6,219 nt of DNA from Sporomusa sp. GTDB taxonomy: Bacteria; Bacillota_C; Negativicutes; Sporomusales; Sporomusaceae. Below are positions 1 to 5,947 of this stretch, piece after piece (positions within the stretch are counted from its first letter, which is position 1; each line of letters starts with the position of its first letter). The notes under the pieces were generated by a model. The model searched no databases. It was not told the origin of the DNA and saw nothing but the letters and a program-made list of their open reading frames with translations. Where the stretch lies: the NCBI GenBank assembly GCA_029256645.1, contig JAQSXM010000217.1, forward strand, positions 1-6,219, in the 5' to 3' direction. The position numbers were made by a program, and so were the translations under genes.

Positions 1-65
1 GCGTTAAAGTCTTGCACCACCCGCCTGCGCCTGCAAACTTCTTTAATGCGGAATATATAGTCGGA
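1..65. other. Left edge, nothing identified
   Basis: The 65 bases after the stop codon of the nucleoid-associated protein gene hold no hairpin followed by a T-run, so no terminator can be named. A short open stretch on the plus strand enters from outside the window and stops near position 60, and another plus-strand frame runs to about position 99 inside the neighbouring gene. Neither has enough sequence to be recognised as the tail of a gene. Confidence 0.4.
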
Positions 66-1070
66 TTATTTATTAGTTATGCTGCCAATATTTTTTAATG
101 CGATTGATAATGTACCATCGGCATTGTTAATAAACTCGATAAACTCCTTATTTTGGAAATAGTCTACAGGAAATGTTATCTCAATGCCTGTATCTGTTTT
201 AATTTTATGATTTTTACCCTTCTGCATGGCTAATGTCCGGTCGACCTTCACGGTTTCGGGGATTCCGGCATTTTTTACCTCTTTAATATATTCCTCTTGC
301 ATTAATGGCGAGGAATGAAACACTTGTTTCCCCAACTCCACTGGATCCAGGTATTCTGACACCTCGGTGTTCTCGACTATATAGTTTTTCGTTTTAGAAA
401 CAGCCTCGACACTGCTTTTCCCATGATTCTCTGCAACCATCCGGCTAATAGAGCTCACCAGTTTAATTGTCTCTTTTGCAGAGATAAGCGAACTACACTC
501 CAGGATATGATCGGCAAATACATAGGCCTCTTCACCATTGATAGTGCGCTTTTTATCAATAAATCTAATAGTAAGTGAATCCACCTCAATAAATGCGTAT
601 TCATCCAGTTTCTGCGTAAGGCTGGGCAAAATCGCATAGTGATTAATAATCTCGTTTTTAATTTTTTCCTGCTCATGGACAACTTGATGAATGAATCCCA
701 CTCTATTATTACATTTTAAAAGAGCAATGACACGATTACTATCGATCTCGAAATCACAAATAAGCAAATCCGTAGAATCCAATACCTCAGACTGAGCTAT
801 GGCTTTATACATTAAATCTGCTGCATATACTGAGAAGCTAGTAAAATCAAGACTACCAGCAAGATAGTCTGTTACTTGTTTTTTAAATTTACTATTGGGA
901 TGGAAAGTACCGGCCTTTGAATTTTGATCATTAAAAGATTTTTCGATATGCTTAGATAAGAATGTTACCACACTGTTACTTTTTATATCCAGCTCCTGCT
1001 CTGAGAAAACAGTAATTCCAGAATTAAAATCTAATATGTGTAAAATTGCACGATTGATTGTTATGAGCAC
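66..1070 (-). CDS. NA37/YejK-family nucleoid-associated protein
   Basis: This 334-residue protein resembles the 37-kDa nucleoid-associated family (Pfam NA37; E. coli YejK/NdpA), and its length matches the family norm of about 330-340. The clearest signature is the N-terminal strand INRAILHILD (residues 5-14), followed by a hydrophilic mixed alpha/beta protein with no signal peptide or membrane segment. Family members are cytoplasmic and associate with the nucleoid; their exact function is unsettled. The start is GTG at 1070, set by an AAGGAAG Shine-Dalgarno (1084-1078, 7-nt spacer). A nearby ATG at 1077 is out of frame. The gene is monocistronic here, divergent from the GltB-like gene. Its DNA is AT-rich: hand-counted 60-base lines gave 30-32% G+C, against 52-60% in lines of the next gene, which hints at separate ancestry. 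Family assignment is confident; role in this host is not. Confidence 0.85.
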   Translation of the reverse strand: MLITINRAILHILDFNSGITVFSEQELDIKSNSVVTFLSKHIEKSFNDQNSKAGTFHPNSKFKKQVTDYLAGSLDFTSFSVYAADLMYKAIAQSEVLDSTDLLICDFEIDSNRVIALLKCNNRVGFIHQVVHEQEKIKNEIINHYAILPSLTQKLDEYAFIEVDSLTIRFIDKKRTINGEEAYVFADHILECSSLISAKETIKLVSSISRMVAENHGKSSVEAVSKTKNYIVENTEVSEYLDPVELGKQVFHSSPLMQEEYIKEVKNAGIPETVKVDRTLAMQKGKNHKIKTDTGIEITFPVDYFQNKEFIEFINNADGTLSIALKNIGSITNK

Positions 1071-1299
1071 GGTGCATCTTCCTTTTCTATTTCTGCAGCT
1101 AGCGTTTATTTAATTGCATATAAATTAATGTCCCTTATTGAGGTTCTTCATTAGTGAGCTTTTCCCTTTATTAGTGTCAGACTAAAACTTATAAGAGCTA
1201 AGCCTCCGTGCGTTCAGTCAACCGGCGGCCTAGCTCTTTGTGTTTAAAACTACACAGGCTGATGAATACTAAAAACAAAAATCCCAGTGAGGGCCGCAT
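1071..1299. promoter_or_regulatory. Divergent intergenic region, promoters unresolved
   Basis: This 229-bp gap separates two divergent genes and must hold the start signals of both. Direct repeats ATTAGTG occur at 1150-1156 and 1170-1176, exactly 20 bp apart, and the second overlaps a small dyad TTAGT-gtcag-ACTAA (1171-1185). A weak plus-strand promoter can be drawn with TTTATT (1167-1172), a 17-bp spacer containing most of the dyad, and TATAAG (1190-1195). An alternative is TTTAAA (1243-1248) and AATACT (1265-1270) with a 16-bp spacer. Neither matches consensus well. The plus-strand gene has a GTGAGGG Shine-Dalgarno at 1287-1293. No minus-strand promoter is convincing. Confidence 0.4.
1193..1238 (+). 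other. 12-bp-arm hairpin in the leader region
   Basis: Arms AAGAGCTAAGCC (1193-1204) and GGCCTAGCTCTT (1227-1238) pair with a single mismatch. Inside, CCG/CGG (1206-1208 with 1223-1225) and GTT/AAC (1212-1214 with 1220-1222) can pair too, leaving a CAGTC loop. The right arm is followed by TGTGTTTAAAA, which is T-rich but not a clean T-run, so it is a poor intrinsic terminator. It lies 61 bp before the GltB-like start codon and could be a leader structure, an attenuator or an operator. I do not recognise a known riboswitch. Strand is assigned only because the plus-strand gene is nearer. Confidence 0.4.
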
Positions 1300-2922
1300 A
1301 TGCATATCATTATCACTAACTACCAGTGGCTGCTGGTACCGGTTTCCATACTGGCGCTGGTGTTCTTAGCAGCAATATTTTTGGCTAAACCAATTACACG
1401 GTATATCGTTAAACGTGTCACCAATGACACGATATCAAAGCTACTTACAGAAACCTATGATCAAAATCTTGCAGAGCTATTGCCATCATTAACACGTTTT
1501 TCTACACTAAATCTAATCGAATTAAGCCTACGGGCCGAGGCAGGAGCGGTCATAGGACGCCCCTTAGGCTCCCCCAAGCATTTTCCTGACTATGATAATT
1601 TAATGTTTTCCCCCCGCCAAATGACAATGTTCTCCCTCCCGCAAAGTACTCAAATCGACATGCGCGTAACACTTGGCTCAAAAGCAAAAAAACCGCTATG
1701 CATAAAGATACCCCTAATGATCGGTGGTATGGCCTATGGCTTAGGTCTGAGCGAAGAGGCTAAAATTGCTTTAGCCAGGGCATCGAAAGCTTTGCAAACT
1801 GCTACCAATTCCGGAGAAGGCCCATTCTTACCTGAAGAACCCGGGGAATCAGGTAGATATGTCTTACAAATTTGTCGCTGGTCCTGGGGGGATAGAACTG
1901 ACAAACAAATTGCTGCTGCAGATATGCTGGAGGTTCAAATGGGGCAAGGAGCTGATATGGGTACGTCCCGTATAGAAGCGGCAGACTTTGCCGGAAGAGC
2001 CCAAGTGCTTGCAGGCGTAGCACCTGGCGAGGCGGCTATTTCCCGCCCCGCCCCGCCCGGGGTTCAAAGCCCCAAGGATTGGCCTGGTTTTATGAATCAA
2101 TTACGCAACAGGGCTAAGGGTATACCCATAGCCCTAAAAATTATGGCAACAGACCGGCTTGAACAAGAATTAGCGGTTGCGGTTGAGTTAGGCTTTGATG
2201 CTGTTGTGATTGATGGCGCCGGCGGCGGGGCCCATGCAACAGCCCCGATTATGCAAGATGATTTCGCTATCCCCAGTCTATATTCCCTGGTCCGGGCCAA
2301 GCGTTATTTAAAAGATACACAGATTAGTCTAATTGTATCAGGTCACTATTTCACCCCAGGTCAATGCCTCAAGGCGCTGGCCTTAGGCGCGGATGCCATC
2401 TATTTAGGTACCATCCCCCTGTTCGCGCTCACACATAAGCAAGTTACTAAAGTGACCCCCTGGGAACCGCCTACCACGCTAGTGTATTATAATTCCCCCG
2501 CCAAAACACAGCTAAATGTCGATCAGGCTGCCACCAATGTGACAAACGTACTTACCTCTATGATTTTGGAGATGGAAGCCGCTATGCGAGCTTTAGGGAA
2601 GTCATCTTTAAAAGAGCTCGGCCCTGATGACCTTGTTGCTATGGATACCCTGACCGCTGATGTTACAGGCGTTAAACAGGTGTCCCTGGCACCCCGCCCC
2701 AACTACCAGAATGGGCGACAGTCCATCATAAGCGACGAACAATGCCAGGACTCACTGGAGCATTTGAATAACACGTTACGCTATTCCCACGGTTTAACAA
2801 AGTTAATGGAAGACACATTAGCAGAAATAAGTCATTGCCAGGATTTATCCCGTGTACGGCAATTAAAAGCTGATTACAATGCATTAGTGAAACAAAAGTC
2901 TGACTTGGACGCGCCTACCTAA
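1300..2922 (+). CDS. Membrane-anchored FMN-binding glutamate synthase-like protein
   Basis: The 540-residue protein has one N-terminal membrane segment (about residues 9-31), then a flavin TIM-barrel of the GltB central/FMN type (Pfam Glu_synthase). Visible family motifs are GEGPFLPEE (172-180), QMGQGADMGT (213-222), Lys280 in ALKIMA, the glycine-rich GAGGGAHATAP (306-316) and ALGADAIYLGT (361-371). The GltB 3Fe-4S cysteines expected just after this last motif are absent; the segment reads HKQVTKVTPWEPP (379-391). The usual SGGLRT is SGHYFT (347-352). No glutaminase domain is present, so it is not a complete glutamate synthase. It probably binds FMN and acts as a membrane-bound oxidoreductase of unknown substrate. 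The C-terminal 70 residues are hydrophilic and helical. A GTGAGGG Shine-Dalgarno with a 6-nt spacer supports the ATG. The gene stands alone and converges on the amidase gene. Confidence 0.85.
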   Translation: MHIIITNYQWLLVPVSILALVFLAAIFLAKPITRYIVKRVTNDTISKLLTETYDQNLAELLPSLTRFSTLNLIELSLRAEAGAVIGRPLGSPKHFPDYDNLMFSPRQMTMFSLPQSTQIDMRVTLGSKAKKPLCIKIPLMIGGMAYGLGLSEEAKIALARASKALQTATNSGEGPFLPEEPGESGRYVLQICRWSWGDRTDKQIAAADMLEVQMGQGADMGTSRIEAADFAGRAQVLAGVAPGEAAISRPAPPGVQSPKDWPGFMNQLRNRAKGIPIALKIMATDRLEQELAVAVELGFDAVVIDGAGGGAHATAPIMQDDFAIPSLYSLVRAKRYLKDTQISLIVSGHYFTPGQCLKALALGADAIYLGTIPLFALTHKQVTKVTPWEPPTTLVYYNSPAKTQLNVDQAATNVTNVLTSMILEMEAAMRALGKSSLKELGPDDLVAMDTLTADVTGVKQVSLAPRPNYQNGRQSIISDEQCQDSLEHLNNTLRYSHGLTKLMEDTLAEISHCQDLSRVRQLKADYNALVKQKSDLDAPT

Positions 2923-2936
2923 ATAATGGCATCATC

Positions 2937-3911
2937 TCAGCCGACGCCGTTTTGTTGATACCAAATGCCTTTGCCGCGAAGTATATTACCCCCACTACCG
3001 GGTTTATCACCGGTTTTAATCACCCATAAATCCCAGCGTTCCACACTATTCTGCGGGCCATACTGTCCTTGCGGATAGCCGTTTTCTGCATAGCCAGGGT
3101 CACACCCATCCATATTGTCAGCAGCCTCAGCGTGGGTCATAAAGTGCTGAATATCAATGGGAATACCTAATGCCTTGCTTAGCACAGCAATCATCTGAGC
3201 CATTGCCTCTATCTGCAGCGGAGTTGGCGGCTCTGGTCCTAAATCATTACAGGAATGGGCATTATAGGCGCAAGCAGCCGAAATACCAATCGCCCCGCTG
3301 TTGCGAAAATACGTATGACTCTTTTTTTCGCTCAAATCATTGGTGCTTACAAACACAGAACCATCTTTACCGATATTAAAATGATAATCATTAAAAAATT
3401 GGTCATAGTGTCCCGCCGACCAATGCAGATAAACCTTGACCGGCCAACCGTATCTTTGGGCAGACTGCTGCAGGGCGGCTTTAGCCTTAAGGGCCATTTC
3501 TTTGATCTCCACTAATGTCACTTGCTGCATTAGCCGTTCTTCTTGCCTGCCACTATTTTCATCCTCTTGTTCCTGATCCTCATGTAAATCAGGCGTACCT
3601 GCGGCTTTCTGCATCTCTCTGATTGCGGCTACCTCGGTATCAATTACCCAGCCGATAAGTGCAGTCGGCACAAGGATACCCCTCCAGCCCAGTATTGCAT
3701 TTACTTGCCCGATAGCAGATGCCCGTTTCTCATTATTTGCCATTGTGTCTGCAAATTTATCAAGCTGAAATATAACTCCGCGAATCAACTCGCGCAATTG
3801 TCCGTCCGGCAGTTTGGCAAATAGAACAAATAATGCCATTGCCAGAATATTAGCCCCGATCAGTATGCCTGCGACATATCCAAGAATCTGGAGCTCATTT
3901 GAACTTATCAT
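2937..3911 (-). CDS. Holin-like N-terminus fused to N-acetylmuramoyl-L-alanine amidase domain
   Basis: The protein has 324 residues from the chosen start. Residues 8-32 form a strong membrane helix; residues 33-100, including EKRASAIGQVNAILGWR and a second hydrophobic patch (78-90, ILVPTALIGWVI), resemble the LL-H-type phage holin pattern. An acidic linker (108-126) follows. Residues 157-300 are an Amidase_2/PGRP-type zinc amidase, expected to cleave the MurNAc-L-Ala bond of peptidoglycan. Likely zinc ligands are His163 (LHWSAG), His260 (MTHAEAAD) and Asp294 (RWDLW); YHFNIGKDGSVF (176-187) is the usual core strand. The frame is open up to an ATG at 4013, but that start lacks a good ribosome site, whereas AAGGAGGT lies 7 nt before the ATG at 3911. 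No other phage gene is adjacent. The amidase call is good; the holin likeness is from memory and less sure. The name could equally be membrane-anchored cell-wall amidase. Confidence 0.8.
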   Translation of the reverse strand: MISSNELQILGYVAGILIGANILAMALFVLFAKLPDGQLRELIRGVIFQLDKFADTMANNEKRASAIGQVNAILGWRGILVPTALIGWVIDTEVAAIREMQKAAGTPDLHEDQEQEDENSGRQEERLMQQVTLVEIKEMALKAKAALQQSAQRYGWPVKVYLHWSAGHYDQFFNDYHFNIGKDGSVFVSTNDLSEKKSHTYFRNSGAIGISAACAYNAHSCNDLGPEPPTPLQIEAMAQMIAVLSKALGIPIDIQHFMTHAEAADNMDGCDPGYAENGYPQGQYGPQNSVERWDLWVIKTGDKPGSGGNILRGKGIWYQQNGVG

Positions 3912-3918
3912 GCTAACG

Positions 3919-3926
3919 ACCTCCTT
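3919..3926 (-). promoter_or_regulatory. Ribosome binding site fixing the amidase start
   Basis: On the minus strand this reads AAGGAGGT, a near-perfect complement to the 16S rRNA tail, 7 nt before the ATG at 3911-3909. It rejects the longer reading from 4013, which would add 34 residues (MAGLLVIEKN... to EVVS) with no membrane or domain character and only a weak GGAAG 13 nt upstream of its ATG. Confidence 0.85.
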
Positions 3927-4045
3927 TATTGTAATATATTTATGCAGTATGGTTTCTGCCACATGAACCGCCAGGCAGTCAGTATTTTTTTCAATCACGA
4001 GGAGCCCGGCCATGACTTTCTAGATCTTCCGATTAATAGTTAAAA

Positions 4046-4084
4046 AAATACGAATCCGTAGATTAGTTCTACGGATTCGTATTT
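4046..4084 (-). terminator. Rho-independent terminator of the merR-DUF362 operon
   Basis: Arms 4046-4062 and 4068-4084 are perfect 17-bp inverted repeats around a 5-nt loop. Read on the minus strand, the stem runs straight into seven T residues (A-run 4042-4048 on the plus strand), the classic intrinsic terminator. It sits 74 bp past the DUF362 stop codon, so it ends that operon and insulates the downstream amidase gene, which therefore needs its own promoter in 3912-4045. No convincing -35/-10 pair is visible there. Confidence 0.9.
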
Positions 4085-4158
4085 ACAGGCCGCACCGCGA
4101 GTTCTCAAACCCCGGGCAATCGTTTAAGTTATGGATTTATTGCAGTCATAAACAACAT

Positions 4159-5283
4159 TTAAATTTCAATAAGTTCATAGGCTTTTCTGCCAATACCAAT
4201 TTTCTCGGCATGATCAACACAGACCATCCAGTTAGTTTCCGGATGAGTCGTACCAAAATGATCCCGCTCACCACAGTTAGCGGCTTGGTTTGTTAACTGC
4301 TCTGCCAAATAGCTGCCGGAGATTATTGGAGCCTGGTTAGCCATATCAGCGCAGGCCATATCCAGAGCGACTGGATCAAAGGATGCAAACATTCCAATGT
4401 CCGGAATAATTGGCAGGTCATTTTCTGCATGGCAATCGCAAAACGGGGCTACATCAATCACTAAACTTATATGGAAATGGGGTCTATCATTTAATATCGC
4501 CCAGGTATATTCGGCGATTTTTTTATTAAGAACATCGTTAGACTCATCCCAGGCCGCCACAATGGCATTAAAATGACAAGTACCTATGCACCTGCCGCAG
4601 CCGACACATTGGGTATGGTCTATCGTTGCCTTGTTTTCGACAAGTGTTATTGCATTGTGTGCACAATTTTTGGCGCAAACCCCACAACCTACACAAACCT
4701 TACTTTTTACACCAGGCTTGCCGTCACTATGCATCTCCATTTTTCCAGCCCGCGAGCCACATCCCATACCAATATTTTTTAACGCACCACCGAATCCTGT
4801 CAGCTCATGACCTTTGAAATGTGTCAGGCTGACAACTATATCTGCATCCATGATGGCGCGCCCTATTTTTGCTTCTTTAATATATTCACCGCATGGCACC
4901 GGAACATAGGCCTCATCTGTTCCTTTTAACCCGTCACCAATAATAATCTGACAACCTGTAGTAAACGGATTGTAACCGTTTTCATACGCTGCGTCCAAAT
5001 GTTCGAGGGCATCTTTACGTCTTCCTACATACAAAGTATTGCAATCTGTAAGAAACACTTTACCGCCCAGGTTTTTTATTACCTCGGCAATAACCTTGGC
5101 GTAATTGGGCCTGAGAAAGGCCAGGTTTCCCGGTTCACCAAAGTGAATTTTTATTGCGGTAAACTTATCTTTAAAATCAATTTGTTCAATCCCGGCCTGT
5201 TTAACCAGCCGCTCCAGCTTCTGCAGCAAATTCAGTTTGGCAGTTGCCCGCAAATTAGTAAAATAAACCTTTGACTTCTCCAT
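4159..5283 (-). CDS. DUF362 protein with two [4Fe-4S] ferredoxin motifs
   Basis: A 374-residue cytoplasmic protein of the DUF362 family with an inserted bacterial ferredoxin unit. The DUF362 body spans about residues 1-185 (KIHFGEPGN at 45-53, VVSLTHFKGHELTGFGGALKNIGMG at 150-174 region) and resumes at 270-374 (FCDCHAENDLPIIPDIG at 281-297, SFDPVALDMA at 301-310). Cluster motifs are Cys197-200-203-207 and Cys226-229-232-236, both CxxCxxCxxxC, each lacking the proline that often follows the fourth cysteine. Known members are thought to be iron-sulfur redox proteins, but the reaction is not established. The start at the second ATG (5283) is chosen because AGGAGG (5295-5290) abuts the first ATG (5289) with no spacer but lies 6 nt before the second. 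It follows the MerR gene by 28 bp and should be co-transcribed and controlled by it. Confidence 0.9.
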   Translation of the reverse strand: MEKSKVYFTNLRATAKLNLLQKLERLVKQAGIEQIDFKDKFTAIKIHFGEPGNLAFLRPNYAKVIAEVIKNLGGKVFLTDCNTLYVGRRKDALEHLDAAYENGYNPFTTGCQIIIGDGLKGTDEAYVPVPCGEYIKEAKIGRAIMDADIVVSLTHFKGHELTGFGGALKNIGMGCGSRAGKMEMHSDGKPGVKSKVCVGCGVCAKNCAHNAITLVENKATIDHTQCVGCGRCIGTCHFNAIVAAWDESNDVLNKKIAEYTWAILNDRPHFHISLVIDVAPFCDCHAENDLPIIPDIGMFASFDPVALDMACADMANQAPIISGSYLAEQLTNQAANCGERDHFGTTHPETNWMVCVDHAEKIGIGRKAYELIEI

Positions 5284-5289
5284 AAACAT

Positions 5290-5295
5290 CCTCCT
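5290..5295 (-). promoter_or_regulatory. Ribosome binding site deciding the DUF362 start
   Basis: AGGAGG on the minus strand directly touches the ATG at 5289, which leaves no room for initiation there, and stands 6 nt before the ATG at 5283. The second ATG is therefore the better start, shortening the product by two residues (Met-Phe). Confidence 0.8.
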
Positions 5296-5311
5296 CTTAT
5301 TATGTAATGTC

Positions 5312-5710
5312 TTAACCTTTTTTAAACGGATTGCAACAATCTGTACTTTTGCCTGTTACAAAATCCTCATAACACCCCAGCTTCTTATTAATTTTTGCCA
5401 GACAACCATTCATCTGTTCAATTTTTTGTTCAACAGCAGCTTTATGCTGTAGTATCATTTGCATCCGGGTTCCAATAGTTTTATCACCCTCCAGACAAAG
5501 ATCAACATAGCATTTTATTTCACCAACAGACATTCCCGTATCCCGCAAACAGCGAATCAGCATAACCCATTCAATGTCATTATTATTAAATACCCTATTT
5601 CCATTCTTATCTCGTTCAACAAATGGCAGTAAACCTACCTTCTCATAATACCTAAGCGTATATGCTGTAAAATTAAGCATCGCGGCCACCTGCTTAATCG
5701 TATACCCCAT
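5312..5710 (-). CDS. MerR-family transcriptional regulator (AdhR-like), cysteine-rich
   Basis: The 132 residues fit a small MerR regulator. A winged helix-turn-helix occupies residues 3-70 (YTIKQVAAMLNFTAYTLRYY, then GLLPFVERDKNGNRVF, then LRDTGMSVGEIK), followed by a dimerisation helix (about 75-112) and a short tail. Seven cysteines are present: 54, 67, 72, 103, 113 and the pair 125-126. Cys54, in the helix before TGMS, lies near the position of the thiol sensor described for B. subtilis AdhR (from memory, not aligned). The tail CysCys could bind metal or act in redox sensing, but no heavy-metal MerR signature is clear. The ATG at 5710 has an AGGGGG ribosome site 7 nt upstream. The gene leads the operon with the DUF362 gene, behind a promoter carrying a MerR-type dyad, which implies autoregulation. 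The inducer is unknown; an aldehyde, electrophile or thiol stress is plausible. Confidence 0.9.
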   Translation of the reverse strand: MGYTIKQVAAMLNFTAYTLRYYEKVGLLPFVERDKNGNRVFNNNDIEWVMLIRCLRDTGMSVGEIKCYVDLCLEGDKTIGTRMQMILQHKAAVEQKIEQMNGCLAKINKKLGCYEDFVTGKSTDCCNPFKKG

Positions 5711-5818
5711 GAATTAACCCCCTATAACATTTAGGTTAGGATTGCTATTGATAGTAATAGATGAACATTCTGCGTTATACAGGTTGTAATCACATCATTG
5801 AATATATACCTGTATTTT
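5711..5818 (-). other. 5' untranslated leader of the merR operon
   Basis: From the predicted start point near 5812 to the MerR start codon there are about 100 nt of untranslated leader. It holds an 8-bp inverted repeat, ATACAGGT (5777-5784) and ACCTGTAT (5808-5815), 23 nt apart, so it would lie at the very 5' end of the transcript. I see no coding capacity and no known riboswitch. Confidence 0.45.
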
Positions 5819-5849
5819 ATAATACACCTTATAGTGTACTCTAAGTCAA
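5819..5849 (-). promoter_or_regulatory. MerR-type promoter of the merR-DUF362 operon
   Basis: On the minus strand, -35 TTGACT (5849-5844) and -10 TATTAT (5824-5819) are separated by 19 bp (5843-5825). A 19-bp spacer is the hallmark of promoters activated by MerR-family proteins, which distort overlong spacers to let RNA polymerase engage. Both hexamers are close to consensus, so low activity without the activator is expected because of spacing, not sequence. It drives the MerR gene, 109 bp downstream, and by co-transcription the DUF362 gene. Confidence 0.8.
5828..5845 (-). promoter_or_regulatory. MerR operator dyad in the promoter spacer
   Basis: CTTAGAGTACACTATAAG on the minus strand is an 18-bp dyad: CTTAGAGT and ACTATAAG are inverted copies with one mismatch around a central AC. 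It fills the spacer and touches the -35 box, exactly where MerR dimers bind. The half-site resembles those of AdhR/NmlR-type regulators (known family pattern, recalled). The regulator encoded just downstream is the obvious ligand. Confidence 0.8.
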
Positions 5850-5947
5850 TAGATACAAGTTTTTCTAGCAAATCTGATCTTTTGCCATCTGAACTGCAGC
5901 AGAGCCGATACAGCTTAACATGATCAGCAGAACCTCAGACTGCAGCA
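5850..5947. other. Intergenic stretch, nothing identified
   Basis: Between the merR promoter and the next terminator I see no plausible gene, promoter or tandem repeat. The frame open on the plus strand from 5920 simply crosses the terminator and the antisense of the binding-protein gene. Confidence 0.5.

Noticed and set aside
1193..1250. T-box or other known riboswitch upstream of the flavoprotein gene
   Set aside because: No T-box consensus, no anti-terminator pairing and no recognisable riboswitch core; only a single hairpin is supported.
1802..2300. Minus-strand open frames opposite the flavoprotein gene
   Set aside because: They run antisense to conserved GltB-like motifs and have no features of their own.
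1300..2922. Complete glutamate synthase large subunit
   Set aside because: It is 540 residues, without an N-terminal cysteine glutaminase domain, the GltB iron-sulfur cysteines or the C-terminal beta-helix domain.
2923..2936. Bidirectional terminator between the converging flavoprotein and amidase genes
   Set aside because: Only 14 bp separate the stops, and I find no inverted repeat with a T-run there; any terminator must lie within coding sequence or be factor-dependent.
3170..3515. Open frames on the plus strand inside the amidase region
   Set aside because: They overlap a well-supported minus-strand gene with recognisable domains, show no protein family features and have no good ribosome site.
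2937..4084. Prophage remnant
   Set aside because: Apart from the holin-like/amidase protein there is no integrase, structural gene or attachment-site repeat in the window, so one gene is not enough to call a prophage.
4573..5274. Several plus-strand open frames opposite the DUF362 gene
   Set aside because: They are antisense to a clear ferredoxin/DUF362 coding sequence, and their products look like low-complexity reverse translations.
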